Shown: positions 17,507-28,775, numbered from the stretch's first letter. The stretch: DNA of 64,000 nucleotides from Streptomyces varsoviensis (GCF_000718635.1 NZ_JOBF01000010.1:124001-188000); one strand, 5' to 3'. The notes: a model not told the origin generated them from the letters alone. Numbers and translations: made by a program.

Positions 17507-17540
17507 TTTAGCTGAAACTAAGCTTTTAGCCCTGCCTAAA
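17507..17540. promoter_or_regulatory. Paired TTTAG/CTAA inverted repeats
   Basis: TTTAG (17507-17511) faces CTAAG (17518-17522), and TTTAG (17525-17529) faces CTAAA (17536-17540). The two dyads start 18 bp apart, within an unusually AT-rich stretch upstream of the XRE gene. They look like a tandem operator for that regulator. Confidence 0.4.
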
Positions 17541-17599
17541 GGTGGCATGCTTCTCTAGGTAAGCGCGCCAGAGACCACCGAAGCCATTGGGGGTACGCC

Positions 17600-17935
17600 A
17601 TGGCCTGGCGAAACAGTGCCGAGCAGGGCCGTGCCGCTGAGTTGGCGGGTGCCCGGCTGGCGAGACAGGCGACGGCGTCCCTCGCGGGGCTGCTCGCCGA
17701 GCGCGGCATGACCCGCAAGGACCTGGCCGACTGTCTGGGAGTATCCCCCGGACGAGTCAGTCAGATCCTGTCCGGCGACGAGAACCTCACGCTGAGGTCG
17801 CTGGCCGCCGTCGCGGAGTCACTCGACGCCCGCGTGGAAATATCGTTCTACGACCCGTCCCCGGCGGAGCGCCAGGAGCCCCCGGAGACCACCGAGGCCG
17901 ACGCGACACGCAGCTTCGTGGCGACCTACCGCTGA
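17600..17935 (+). CDS. Small XRE-family helix-turn-helix protein
   Basis: A 111-residue protein with one XRE/HigA-like HTH at about residues 30-75: GMTRKDLADCLGVSPGRVSQILSG. The remainder is a short acidic/basic tail. There is no toxin gene beside it, though the fold is that of antitoxin-like or autoregulatory proteins. Its 3' end overlaps the convergent membrane-protein gene by a few bases. Two TTTAG dyads upstream are candidate self-binding sites. Confidence 0.75.
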   Translation: MAWRNSAEQGRAAELAGARLARQATASLAGLLAERGMTRKDLADCLGVSPGRVSQILSGDENLTLRSLAAVAESLDARVEISFYDPSPAERQEPPETTEADATRSFVATYR

Positions 17936-18786
17936 CCCCGGCCCCTGGCCCCGGCCCGTAGCAGGGCGGCCAGTCTCCGTCTGCGGGGCCGCGGGACGCC
18001 GGGCAGGACCACCGTGTGCCGCAGCGGCAGGTGCCGCCCTCTGAGTTCGGAGATCTTGCGGTCGCCGCTGCGCTTCCCGTAGGTGTGTGCCAGCTCCAGC
18101 AGATGCCGGCAGTACTGCTCGGCCTCCCCGAACGCCCGCTTCGCGCGCCGCTCCTCCTCGCGGGTGCGCGGCCGGCCCTGCTGGAGACAGGTCTTGCCGA
18201 TGTCCGCCTCGGCCTTGGCCCACCGCTGCGCCGCCGACTGCACGTCCTTGTAGCGGTCGAGGATCTCGCGCCGGAGAGTGCTGCGGCTGCGGCTCGTACG
18301 CCCGCGCACATCGACCCGCATCAGCAGGTACCGCTTGACCTCGTCGGAGAAGAGGTCAAGGTCCCAGCAGTCATGGAAGCCGTGGACCAGCCGGTCGCAC
18401 CAGTCGGCGCGGTCCTCCTGGAGCCGGCGCGCGAGGCTGGCGAGGAGCAGCGAGTCGCCCAGCGTCAGCACGGCCATGAGGGCGCGCCCGCTCGTCTGCT
18501 CGCCCCGGCCGCGGGGGACCACACCGGAACCGGCCACCGCGCCCACCGCGATCGGCGGCACGCTCGACGCGTTCGGCAGCAGCAGGCCGCTGGCCAGCGC
18601 CGCCACCCCGGAGGTCCACAGCACGACACAGCCCGCGAGCGCCGCGGAGCGGGCCGTACCGAGCAGGCGCCCGTCCTCACGGAAGCGGTAGACCAGGCCC
18701 ACCCACGCCACGCCCGCGCACACCCCGGCGGGCAGCAGCCACTCCGTCAGCCAAGACGCCTGGCCCAACGCCACATCGTCCCCCAC
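17926..18786 (-). CDS. Hypothetical membrane protein
   Basis: I do not recognise the family. From GTG 18786 it encodes 286 residues: two or three hydrophobic segments in the first ~120 residues (WLLPAGVCAGVAWVGLVY, CVVLWTSGVAALASGLLL and a weaker third), then a long Arg/Glu-rich soluble part with coiled-coil character and a basic C-terminus. The start is uncertain; longer in-frame readings run towards the tRNA but lack hydrophobic or conserved character. Confidence 0.5.
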   Translation of the reverse strand: MGDDVALGQASWLTEWLLPAGVCAGVAWVGLVYRFREDGRLLGTARSAALAGCVVLWTSGVAALASGLLLPNASSVPPIAVGAVAGSGVVPRGRGEQTSGRALMAVLTLGDSLLLASLARRLQEDRADWCDRLVHGFHDCWDLDLFSDEVKRYLLMRVDVRGRTSRSRSTLRREILDRYKDVQSAAQRWAKAEADIGKTCLQQGRPRTREEERRAKRAFGEAEQYCRHLLELAHTYGKRSGDRKISELRGRHLPLRHTVVLPGVPRPRRRRLAALLRAGARGRGQR

Positions 18787-19203
18787 TCCGGTACTCCGGT
18801 CACAGACGACGAGGCTCTCCACGCACCCGAATCGGCGAAGTCCGAACCAGCGGCGCCCCAACCGCACACTCAACGCGACTTGACGCCACACGCAGCGCCC
18901 CAGTGCGACTACAGGTCGATGCTCCCACCACGGCCCCGCCGACATGCGGCGATCCGGCCACGTCCCCCCAGGAGAGAAAGATTCCCGCCAACAATGGAGC
19001 CAACAATGCAGCCGCCAATGGGGCCGGCAACGAAAGAGACCAGGCCGCGAACGCGCCTGACGGAATCGCGAGCGCGTCTCACGGCGCCGCGAGCGCGCCC
19101 CGCCGTGGCACACCGGCCGCCGGACCACGGGAAGCCGCCGGACAACGAGAAACGGGCCCCACCGGCGACTTCCGTCACTGGTGAGACCCGTATCACTGAT
19201 ACG
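18787..19203. other. Region without a recognisable gene
   Basis: This 417-bp gap lies between the membrane protein and tRNA-Leu. It contains short direct repeats of GCCAACAATG-like words near 18985-19030 and otherwise nothing I can name. Confidence 0.4.
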
Positions 19204-19287
19204 TGCGCGAGGGGGGAGTTGAACCCCCACGCCCTTTCGGGCACTGGAACCTGAATCCAGCGCGTCTGCCTATTCCGCCACCCGCGC
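19204..19287 (-). tRNA. tRNA-Leu (anticodon CAG)
   Basis: On the minus strand the sequence folds as a class II tRNA of 84 nt. The 7-bp acceptor stem begins GCGCGGG and has discriminator A. The anticodon loop is TTCAGGT between CTGGA and TCCAG, giving anticodon CAG, which reads CUG. The long variable arm is GTGCCCGAAAGGGCGT, and the T-loop is GTTCAAC. CCA is not encoded. It would serve the most used Leu codon in this genome. Confidence 0.95.
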
Positions 19288-19622
19288 ATGGGTGCTGTCT
19301 TCTCAACTCTCTCACAGCTTCCGAACTGGCCTGTCCGGGTCTGGTGCGAGCGCCTTCCGACATCCAGAAGATTAGCACGCCGGTGGGGGTGGATTCACAT
19401 CCCTTGTCGAGCGCCCGCTCCCTCGGCGACCACCCCGGTTGCGGGACACTGAGTTGAGGCCGCCTCTACGATCCCTAGTGGAACCTCGCGGAGACGTCCT
19501 GGAACGCGACACTCGTCACTCCTGACTCCAAAGGGGAACCAGCCGTTTCCACGGCGCGTGGATACGATCAGTAAGCAGTATCAGGACGACACTCGGCCCG
19601 ACACCGAGGAAGGAGGTGCCCG
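19288..19622. other. fhaA operon upstream region
   Basis: This 335-bp gap precedes fhaA and must hold the promoter of the fhaA-pknB operon. A perfect Shine-Dalgarno AAGGAGGTG (19610-19618) is present. A GATAC/GTATC dyad lies at about 19560-19582. I could not fix a convincing -35/-10 pair. Confidence 0.45.
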
Positions 19623-20489
19623 GTGGGAGTTATGAAGCGCTTCGAGCAGCGTCTCGAAGGTCTCGTGAACGGCACCTTCGCCAAAGTATTCAAGTCCGAG
19701 GTGCAGCCCGTCGAGATCGCGGGCGCGCTTCAGCGTGAGTGCGACAACAACGCCACCATCTGGAACCGCGACCGCACCGTCGTGCCCAACGACTTCATCG
19801 TCGAGCTCAGCGCCCCGGACTTCGACCGGCTGAGCCCGTACTCCGGCCAGCTCGGCGACGAGCTGTCCGGAATGGTGCGCGACTACGCCAAACAGCAGCG
19901 CTACACCTTCATGGGCACCATCAGGGTGCACCTGGAGAAGGCCGACGACCTCGACACCGGCCTCTACCGCGTCCGCAGCCGCACTCTCGCCTCCAGCGAG
20001 AGCCAGCAGCCGCCGACCGACAACAACCCGTACGCGGAGCGGGCCACCGCGCCGCGCTCCGGGCCCGGCGGCCATGTCGGTGGAGGCGGCGGCGGATACC
20101 CCGCGCAGCCCGCCGGCGCGCCCCCCATGCCCTCGGCACCGCCCCCCGGAGCCGCCCGCCCCGCGCCCCGTACGGGCGCGCCCGGCGCCGGCCCCCTGCC
20201 GAGCGGGCAGACCCGCCGCTGGATCGAGATCAACGGCACCCGCCACCAGATCTCCCGGCCCACGCTCGTACTGGGCCGCAGCACCGAGGCGGACGTACGC
20301 ATCGACGACCCGGGCGTCTCCCGCAGGCACTGCGAGATCCGGGTCGGCACCCCCGCGACAATTCAGGACCTGGGGTCCACAAACGGCATCGTGGTGGACG
20401 GGCAGCACACCACCCGCGCTACGCTCCGCGACGGCTCGCGGATCGTCGTGGGCAGTACCACCATCGTTTACCGGCAAGCCGAAGGGTGA
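19623..20489 (+). CDS. fhaA: FhaA, DUF3662 and FHA domain protein
   Basis: A 288-residue protein starting at GTG 19623 behind AAGGAGGTG. Residues ~1-115 are the FhaA N-terminal domain (DUF3662; FEQRLEGLVNGTFAKVFKSE), followed by a Gly/Pro linker and a C-terminal FHA domain at ~205-285 (LGRSTEADVRIDDPGVSRRHCEI, then LGSTNG). The FHA domain binds phosphothreonine on partners such as a MviN-like protein or PknB substrates, linking kinase signalling to peptidoglycan synthesis. It is the first gene of the operon. Confidence 0.95.
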   Translation: MGVMKRFEQRLEGLVNGTFAKVFKSEVQPVEIAGALQRECDNNATIWNRDRTVVPNDFIVELSAPDFDRLSPYSGQLGDELSGMVRDYAKQQRYTFMGTIRVHLEKADDLDTGLYRVRSRTLASSESQQPPTDNNPYAERATAPRSGPGGHVGGGGGGYPAQPAGAPPMPSAPPPGAARPAPRTGAPGAGPLPSGQTRRWIEINGTRHQISRPTLVLGRSTEADVRIDDPGVSRRHCEIRVGTPATIQDLGSTNGIVVDGQHTTRATLRDGSRIVVGSTTIVYRQAEG

Positions 20490-20499
20490 AGCGGGGGCA

Positions 20500-21036
20500 A
20501 TGTCAGAGCTGACCCTCACGGTCATGCGGTTGGGTTTCCTCGCCGTACTGTGGCTGTTCGTCATCGTGGCCGTACAGGTCATCCGCAGCGATCTGTTCGG
20601 CACCCGGGTGACCCAGCGCGGTTCGCGCCGCGGCGGCCAGGACCGGCAGCCGCAGCGGGGGGCCGCGGCGCAGACCGCCGCCACGCCGCCGCAGCAGCGC
20701 CAGCAGTCCGGCGGCCGACGGGCCAAGGGGGGCGGCCGCGGCGCCCCCAGCAAGCTCGTCGTCTCCGAGGGGACGCTGGCCGGCACCACCGTCGCCCTCC
20801 AGGGCCAGACCATCTCGCTGGGCCGCGCCCACGACTCGACGATCGTCCTCGATGACGACTACGCCTCCAGCAGGCATGCCAGGATCTACCCGGACCGGGA
20901 CGGCAAGTGGATCGTCGAGGACCTCGGCTCCACCAACGGCACGTACCTGGACCGGACCCGGCTGACCACCCCGACCCCGATCCCGCTCGGCGCGCCGATC
21001 CGCATCGGCAAGACCGTCATCGAGCTGCGGAAGTAG
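20500..21036 (+). CDS. fhaB: FhaB (FipA-type) membrane-anchored FHA protein
   Basis: A 178-residue protein: an N-terminal transmembrane segment (residues ~9-27, LGFLAVLWLFVIVAVQVI), a basic Gln/Gly-rich linker, and a C-terminal FHA domain (LGRAHDSTIVLDDDYASSRHA, LGSTNGTYLD). It is the second FHA reader of PknB-dependent phosphorylation, usually placed at the septum. It begins 10 bp after fhaA and sits in the same transcript. Confidence 0.94.
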   Translation: MSELTLTVMRLGFLAVLWLFVIVAVQVIRSDLFGTRVTQRGSRRGGQDRQPQRGAAAQTAATPPQQRQQSGGRRAKGGGRGAPSKLVVSEGTLAGTTVALQGQTISLGRAHDSTIVLDDDYASSRHARIYPDRDGKWIVEDLGSTNGTYLDRTRLTTPTPIPLGAPIRIGKTVIELRK

Positions 21037-21066
21037 TAGGACCATGACGACCGGAGGGTGGGCAGC

Positions 21067-22665
21067 GTGGCAGCGAAGGGGCTGTTCCCGGAGCCGACGG
21101 GCGAGGTGCGCATGAGTCTGTCACTGCGTTTCGCCGCCGGATCGCACAAGGGCATGATCCGGGAGGGCAACGAGGACTCCGGTTACGCCGGCCCCCGCCT
21201 GCTCGCCATCGCCGACGGCATGGGCGGCCAGGCCGCCGGCGAGGTCGCCAGCTCCGAGGTGATCTCCACCCTCGTCCCGCTCGACGACGACGTGCCGGGC
21301 TCCGACATCCTCACCTCGCTCGGCAGCGCCGTGCAGCGCGCCAACGAACAACTGCGCGTCATGGTGGAGGAGGACCCGCAGCTCGAAGGCATGGGCACCA
21401 CGCTCACCGCCCTGCTGTGGACCGGTCAGCGGCTCGGCCTCGTACATGTCGGGGACTCCCGCGCGTACCTGCTGCGGGACGGCGTCCTCACCCAGATCAC
21501 ACAGGACCACACCTGGGTACAGCGCCTCGTCGACGAGGGCCGGATCACCGAGGAAGAGGCCACCACCCACCCGCAGCGCTCCCTGCTGATGCGCGCGCTG
21601 GGCAGCGGCGACCATGTCGAGCCGGACCTGTCCATCCGGGAGGTGCGGGCCGGGGACCGCTATCTGATCTGCTCCGACGGTCTCTGCGGGGTCGTCAGCC
21701 ACCAGACGATAGAGGACACCCTCGCCAGCTACCAGGGCCCGCACGAGACCGTGCAGATGCTCATCGAGCTGGCCCTGCGCGGCGGTGGCCCCGACAACAT
21801 CACCTGCATCGTCGCCGATGTCTTCGACGTCGACGGCGGCGACGCGCACGCGAGCCAGCTCAACGACACCCCGGTCATCGTGGGCGCGGTCGCCGAGAAC
21901 CAGCTCCAGATGGGCGACGGCGGCGCCGCGATGCAGACGCCCGCCGGCCGGGCGGCCGAGCTCGGCCGCGCCAGCCGGCCCGTACCGCAGCAGCCCGGCG
22001 GCTTCGGCCCGCCCGGCAGCGGGGACGGTTCGGACGGGCAGCCGTCCGAGGGCGCGTACGACGACTACGCCGACGACGACTACGGCAGACCCTCCGCCGG
22101 CCGCAAGTGGCTCAAGCGGTCGCTGATCACCCTGGTGGTGCTCGGCATCGTGGGCGGCGGGCTCTACGGCGGCTACCGCTGGACCCAGTCGCAGTACTAC
22201 GTGGGCGCCAAGGACCAGCATCTCGCCGTCTACCAGGGCATCAGCCAGGATCTCGCCTGGTTCAAGATGAACAAGGTCTACGAGGACCACCCCGAGATCG
22301 AACTCAAGTACCTCCCGGTCGACCAGCGCAGCCGCGTGCAGGACACCATCACGGTGGGCGACCGCGAGCAGGCCGTGCAGAAGGCCAAGGACCTCGGCAT
22401 GCTCGCCGGAACCTGCAAGAAGCTCGACGAGCGCAAGAAGGCCGAGGCCGAGGCGAAGAAGAAGCAGCAGGAGAAGGAAAAGAAGGACCAGGCGGACAAG
22501 GAGAAGGACAAGCTCGGGCAGAACCCCGGCTCAAAGCCGCTGCACGGTACCCCCCAGAGCGGTACGAACCAGAGCGGCACGCGCCTCAACTCCACCCCGA
22601 CCCCCGGCCCCACCCTGAGCGAGGAAGAGCAGAAGTGGGCCCCACAGTGCAGCAGCAGCCAGTAG
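21067..22665 (+). CDS. pstP: PP2C-type Ser/Thr phosphatase PstP
   Basis: A membrane PP2C phosphatase of about 532 residues. The catalytic domain carries metal-binding NEDSGY, ADGMGG, GMGTTLTAL, HVGDSRAYL and GGPDNIT. A transmembrane helix follows (LITLVVLGIVGGGLYGGY) and then an extracytoplasmic Lys/Glu-rich tail. It reverses PknB phosphorylation. GTG 21067 has GGAGGG at 8-bp spacing; ATG 21112, where the conserved MSLSLRF begins, is the alternative. Confidence 0.94.
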   Translation: MAAKGLFPEPTGEVRMSLSLRFAAGSHKGMIREGNEDSGYAGPRLLAIADGMGGQAAGEVASSEVISTLVPLDDDVPGSDILTSLGSAVQRANEQLRVMVEEDPQLEGMGTTLTALLWTGQRLGLVHVGDSRAYLLRDGVLTQITQDHTWVQRLVDEGRITEEEATTHPQRSLLMRALGSGDHVEPDLSIREVRAGDRYLICSDGLCGVVSHQTIEDTLASYQGPHETVQMLIELALRGGGPDNITCIVADVFDVDGGDAHASQLNDTPVIVGAVAENQLQMGDGGAAMQTPAGRAAELGRASRPVPQQPGGFGPPGSGDGSDGQPSEGAYDDYADDDYGRPSAGRKWLKRSLITLVVLGIVGGGLYGGYRWTQSQYYVGAKDQHLAVYQGISQDLAWFKMNKVYEDHPEIELKYLPVDQRSRVQDTITVGDREQAVQKAKDLGMLAGTCKKLDERKKAEAEAKKKQQEKEKKDQADKEKDKLGQNPGSKPLHGTPQSGTNQSGTRLNSTPTPGPTLSEEEQKWAPQCSSSQ

Positions 22666-22690
22666 CAACGGCATAGGGGGCCACCTACCG

Positions 22691-24112
22691 ATGAGCAGCG
22701 CCACCACCACCGCGACCACCACCATCAGCACGGTCGGGCCGCCCAGCAGGCGCAACACCGAACTGGCCCTGCTGGTCTTCGCCGTCGTCATCCCGTGCTT
22801 CGCCTACGCCAACGTCGGCCTCGCGCTGAGCGACGAGATGCCCTCCGGCATGCTCGGGTACGGGGTCGGGCTCGGCCTGCTCGCGGGCGTCGGCCACCTC
22901 GTGGTCCGCAAGTTCGCGCCGTACGCCGACCCGCTGCTGCTGCCGCTGGCGACGCTGCTCAACGGCCTCGGCCTCGTACTGATCTGGCGGCTGGACCAGT
23001 CCGAGCGGCTCGCGCGCACCGCCAAGTTCCAGGGCTTCACCTTCCAGGCGTCGGCCCCCAACCAACTGCTCTTCTCGGCCATCGCGATCGCCCTGTTCGT
23101 GGCCGTCCTGGTGTTCCTCAAGGACCACCGCATCCTCCAGCGTTACACCTACATCTCCATGGTGGTCGCGCTGATCCTGCTGGTCGCCCCGATCTTCTTC
23201 CCCGGCAAGAACGGCGCCAAGATCTGGATCGTGATCCCGGGCCTCGGCTCGATCCAGCCCGGCGAGTTCGCCAAGATCATCCTCGCGGTGTTCTTCGCGG
23301 GCTACCTCATGGTCAAGCGGGACGCCCTGGCGCTGGCCAGCCGCCGCTTCATGGGTCTGTACCTGCCGCGCGGCCGCGACCTCGGGCCGATCATCGTGGT
23401 CTGGGTGCTGTCACTGCTCATCCTGGTCTTCGAGACCGACCTGGGCACCTCGCTGCTGTTCTTCGGCATGTTCGTCGTCATGCTGTACGTCGCCACCGAG
23501 CGCACGAGCTGGATCGTCTTCGGTCTGCTGATGTCCGCCGGCGGCGCCGCGGTCGTCGGCACCTTCGAGCCGCACGTGCACGTGCGCGTGATGGCGTGGC
23601 TGCACCCCTTCGACGTCTTCACGACCGGCCAGGGCACCGAGCAGATCGCCCAGTCCCTGTTCGCCTTCGGCTCCGGCGGAGTCTTCGGCACCGGCTGGGG
23701 CCAGGGCCACTCCGACCTCATCAGCTTCGCCGCCAACTCCGACTTCATCTTCGCCACCGTCGGCGAGGAGCTCGGGCTGGCCGGCACGATGGCGATGCTG
23801 CTGGTCTACGGCCTGATCGTGGAGCGCGGCGTACGGACCGCCCTCGCCGCCCGCGACCCCTTCGGGAAGCTGCTGGCCGTGGGTCTGTCCGCCGCCTTCG
23901 CCATCCAGGTCTTCGTCGTCGCGGGCGGCGTCATGGGGCTCATCCCGATGACCGGTATGACCATGCCGTTCCTCGCCCAGGGCGGCTCGTCCGTGATCGC
24001 CAACTGGGCCCTGATCGCCATCCTGATGAAGATCAGCGACACCGCCCGCAGACCGGCTCCGGCCCCCGCCCCGTCCCCCGACGCCGAGATGACCCAGGTG
24101 GTCCGACCGTGA
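22691..24112 (+). CDS. rodA: SEDS-family peptidoglycan polymerase (RodA/FtsW)
   Basis: A 473-residue polytopic membrane protein with about ten helices. It has SEDS-family signatures including ELGLAGTMAMLLVYG, GVMGLIPMTGMTMPFLAQGGSS and the PGEFAKI motif. It polymerises lipid II glycan strands together with the class B PBP encoded next. Its stop overlaps the GTG of pbpA (GTGA), consistent with a fixed enzyme pair. Confidence 0.94.
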   Translation: MSSATTTATTTISTVGPPSRRNTELALLVFAVVIPCFAYANVGLALSDEMPSGMLGYGVGLGLLAGVGHLVVRKFAPYADPLLLPLATLLNGLGLVLIWRLDQSERLARTAKFQGFTFQASAPNQLLFSAIAIALFVAVLVFLKDHRILQRYTYISMVVALILLVAPIFFPGKNGAKIWIVIPGLGSIQPGEFAKIILAVFFAGYLMVKRDALALASRRFMGLYLPRGRDLGPIIVVWVLSLLILVFETDLGTSLLFFGMFVVMLYVATERTSWIVFGLLMSAGGAAVVGTFEPHVHVRVMAWLHPFDVFTTGQGTEQIAQSLFAFGSGGVFGTGWGQGHSDLISFAANSDFIFATVGEELGLAGTMAMLLVYGLIVERGVRTALAARDPFGKLLAVGLSAAFAIQVFVVAGGVMGLIPMTGMTMPFLAQGGSSVIANWALIAILMKISDTARRPAPAPAPSPDAEMTQVVRP

Positions 24113-25572
24113 ACAAACCCCTGCGCCGTATCGCGATCTTCTGCGGGCTGCTGGTCCTCGCGCTGCTGGTGCGCGACAACTGGGTGCAGTTCGTCCAGGC
24201 CGACGAGCTGAAGAACCACAAGAAGAACCGCCGCGTCCAGATCGCCACGTACAGCAAGCCGCGCGGCGACATCATCGTCGACGGGCAGCGCATCACCGGC
24301 TCCACGAAGACCGACAGCATCGACTTCAAGTACAAGCGGACGTACAAGAACGGGCCGATGTGGGCGCCCGTCACGAGCTACGCCTCGCAGGTCTTCGGCT
24401 CCCGGGGGATCGAGGCGCTGGAGGACAAGATCCTCACCGGTGAGGACGACCGGCTCTTCTTCAACCGCACCATCGACATGGTCACCGGCAAGGGCAAGAA
24501 GGGCGGCGACGTCGTCACCACCCTCAACGCCAAGGCGCAGGAGGCCGCGTTCAAGGGGCTAGGCGACAAGAAGGGCGCGGTCGCGGCCCTCGACCCGCGC
24601 ACCGGCAAGATCCTCGCGCTGGCCTCCACCCCCTCGTACGACCCGTCCAAGATCGCGGGCAGCAGCAAAGAGGACGAGAAGGAGTGGAAGCGGCTGCTGG
24701 CCGACAAGGACAAGGCGATGCTCAACCGGGCGCTCCAGGAGTCCTATCCGCCCGGCTCGACCTTCAAGCTGGTCACCGCCTCCGCGGCGCTGGAGAACGG
24801 CCTCTACAGCGGCATCGACGAGCCCACGAAGTCGCCGCTGCCGTACTACCTGCCGGACACGAACAAGCAGCCGCTGAACAACGAGGGCGACATCCCCTGC
24901 AAGAACGCCACGCTGCGGGAGGCGCTCCGGGTCTCCTGCAACACCGTCTTCGGCAAGATCAGCGCGGACCTGGGCAACAAGAAGATGAAGGAGGAGGCCG
25001 AGAAGTTCGGCTTCAACGACCCCAAGGTCGACACGCCGACGCGCGCGGCCGAGTCCAAGTACCCCAAGGACAACCGGCCGCAGAACGCCATGGCCGGCAT
25101 CGGCCAGGCGTCCAACACGGCCACCCCCCTCCAGATGGCCATGGTCACCTCGGCGATCGCCAACAACGGCAAGCTCATGCAGCCGTACATGGTCGACAAG
25201 CTGCGGGCGCCGAATCTCAACGTCATCGAGCAGACGGAGCCCAAGGAGTACAGCCGGCCGCTCTCCAGCTCCAACGCCCAGAAGCTCCAGGACATGATGG
25301 AGACGGTGGTCGAGAAGGGCACCGGCACCATGGCCCAGATCGACGGCGTCAAGGTCGGCGGCAAGACCGGTACCGCCCAGCACGGCGAGAACAACAAGGC
25401 CAACCCGTACGCCTGGTTCGTCTCCTACGCGAAGACGGACAAGGGCTCCCCGGTCGCCGTCGCCTGCGTCATCGAGAGCTCCGACACCCTGCGCGACGAC
25501 ATCGCGGGCGGCAAGCTCGCCGCGCCGGTCGCCAAGGCGGTCATGGAGGCGGTACTCAAGACAGCGAAGTGA
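24109..25572 (+). CDS. pbpA: Class B penicillin-binding protein PbpA
   Basis: A 487-residue transpeptidase with a short cytoplasmic tail, one transmembrane helix (IAIFCGLLVLALLV), a dimer/pedestal domain and the transpeptidase domain. Active-site motifs: S217-TFK, S276-CN and K419-TG. It crosslinks peptidoglycan with the upstream SEDS polymerase. GTG 24109 overlaps the rodA stop. Confidence 0.95.
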   Translation: MNKPLRRIAIFCGLLVLALLVRDNWVQFVQADELKNHKKNRRVQIATYSKPRGDIIVDGQRITGSTKTDSIDFKYKRTYKNGPMWAPVTSYASQVFGSRGIEALEDKILTGEDDRLFFNRTIDMVTGKGKKGGDVVTTLNAKAQEAAFKGLGDKKGAVAALDPRTGKILALASTPSYDPSKIAGSSKEDEKEWKRLLADKDKAMLNRALQESYPPGSTFKLVTASAALENGLYSGIDEPTKSPLPYYLPDTNKQPLNNEGDIPCKNATLREALRVSCNTVFGKISADLGNKKMKEEAEKFGFNDPKVDTPTRAAESKYPKDNRPQNAMAGIGQASNTATPLQMAMVTSAIANNGKLMQPYMVDKLRAPNLNVIEQTEPKEYSRPLSSSNAQKLQDMMETVVEKGTGTMAQIDGVKVGGKTGTAQHGENNKANPYAWFVSYAKTDKGSPVAVACVIESSDTLRDDIAGGKLAAPVAKAVMEAVLKTAK

Positions 25573-25737
25573 CCCCGCTCACCCCCGCAACCGAGCGCCG
25601 CACGTGGCGGTACCGGTCTGATATCGGGTGACGGTCGCGCCCGGATCACGAAAGGCGCGCCGGGTACGGTATGCCCGGACAGCACACCGCCGGACCCCAC
25701 ACCGGTGCGGTCAGGATTGACGGAGAGGGCTGGATCT
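25573..25737. promoter_or_regulatory. pbpA-pknB spacer, possible internal promoter
   Basis: A 165-bp gap, longer than the other gaps in this operon. It includes TACGGT near 25665 and GGAGAGGG upstream of pknB. An internal pknB promoter is possible but not demonstrated by clear hexamers. Confidence 0.3.
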
Positions 25738-27762
<2,025 letters not shown>

Positions 27763-27827
27763 CGCCCCTCCCGGCACGCCTCGCCCGGCACGGCGCTAGG
27801 CGGTAGCCGCCAGCGGTCCGCGAGACG

Positions 27828-27871
27828 AAGCCCGGCGCCCTCCCCGAGATCCTGGGGAGGGCGCCGGGCTT
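27828..27871. terminator. Strong bidirectional terminator after pknB
   Basis: A 16-bp perfect GC stem (27830-27845 with 27854-27869) and an 8-base loop, flanked by AA on the left and TTT on the right. It separates the pknB operon from the convergent sortase gene and should stop both. Confidence 0.88.
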
Positions 27872-27905
27872 TCGCCTGCGCGGGCGGGTGGTAGGAAGAG
27901 GGCCG

Positions 27906-28619
27906 CTACCGCAGCTCCGCCGGGGGCGTGCGCTTGGCGTCGACCTTCTGCGTGCGTTCGAGCTGCGCCCAGACGACATAGCGGTAGTCGGAGGTGTAGA
28001 CGGGGGTGCAGGTCGTCAGGGTGAGGTAGCGGCCGGGCTGCTTCTTGCCGGATTCCTTCGGGACCTGGTCGATGACCTCGACGTTGTACTTCGAGGTCTC
28101 GCGCAGCTCGGCGTAGACCTTGTAGACGTACCAGACGTCGCGCGTCTCGAAGACGACCGCGTCGCCGTCCTTGAGCTTGTCGATGTTGTGGAACTTCGCG
28201 CCGTGCCCGTCGCGGTGCGCGGCCAGCGTGACGTTTCCCTTCTTGTCCCACGGCATCGCCGACTTCACCGGGGAGGTGTAGAAACCGGCGACGCCCTCGT
28301 TGAGGGTGCCGGTGTCGGTCCCCTTCTTCACGAGGACCTCGCCGTTCTTCATGGCCGGTACGTGCAGGAAGCCGATGCCGTCCTTGGTGTTCAGCGCCCC
28401 CGGGCCGCCGTTCGCCCAGTTGTCGCGGACGTGGTGGCCCTGGCGTGACGCCTCGCGGTCGGCGAGGACGTTCGTCCACCACAGCGAGTAGACGACGAAC
28501 AGAGCCAGCAGCAGGCCGACCGTGATCAGCAGTTCGCCGATGAAGCTGACGGTGGCGGCGATCCGCCCCCGGCCGCGGCGCGCTGGCCGTCGCGGCTCGT
28601 CGTGCTCGGTCCGTGCCAC
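27906..28619 (-). CDS. srtE: Class E sortase
   Basis: A 237-residue class E sortase: a basic N-terminus, one transmembrane anchor at ~24-46, and an extracytoplasmic beta-barrel. The catalytic triad is H135 (AAHRDGHG), C204 (LTTCTP) and R213 (DYRYVVW). Class E enzymes in Streptomyces anchor LAxTG proteins such as long chaplins to the wall. Its start lies just downstream of a long inverted repeat that separates it from the next sortase gene. Confidence 0.92.
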   Translation of the reverse strand: MARTEHDEPRRPARRGRGRIAATVSFIGELLITVGLLLALFVVYSLWWTNVLADREASRQGHHVRDNWANGGPGALNTKDGIGFLHVPAMKNGEVLVKKGTDTGTLNEGVAGFYTSPVKSAMPWDKKGNVTLAAHRDGHGAKFHNIDKLKDGDAVVFETRDVWYVYKVYAELRETSKYNVEVIDQVPKESGKKQPGRYLTLTTCTPVYTSDYRYVVWAQLERTQKVDAKRTPPAELR

Positions 28620-28712
28620 GGCGCTCGTACCCCTTGTTCACTGAATTCGCTGGTCTGTCGGCCCCGTTGGCCCGCCGGCCCGCCGGACGGCTCCTCGGCC
28701 GCCGCCGGGCTC

Positions 28713-28775
28713 AGAGCCTGTGTCATATACCTGGCCGGGCGCCCGACGCCTGGCCAGGGATATGACACAGGCTCT
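28713..28775. repeat. 24-bp-arm inverted repeat between two sortase genes
   Basis: The left arm 28713-28736 and right arm 28752-28775 pair with a single mismatch around a 15-base GC loop. The arms include GCCTGTGTCATAT and its complement. It begins at the stop codon of the upstream sortase gene. There is no T-run, and the arms are AT-richer than normal for a terminator here, so it could be a REP/MITE-like element or an mRNA processing hairpin. Confidence 0.85.

Noticed and set aside
17600..17935. Toxin-antitoxin pair with the overlapping minus-strand gene
   Set aside because: The overlapping gene is a convergent membrane protein, not a co-directional small toxin.
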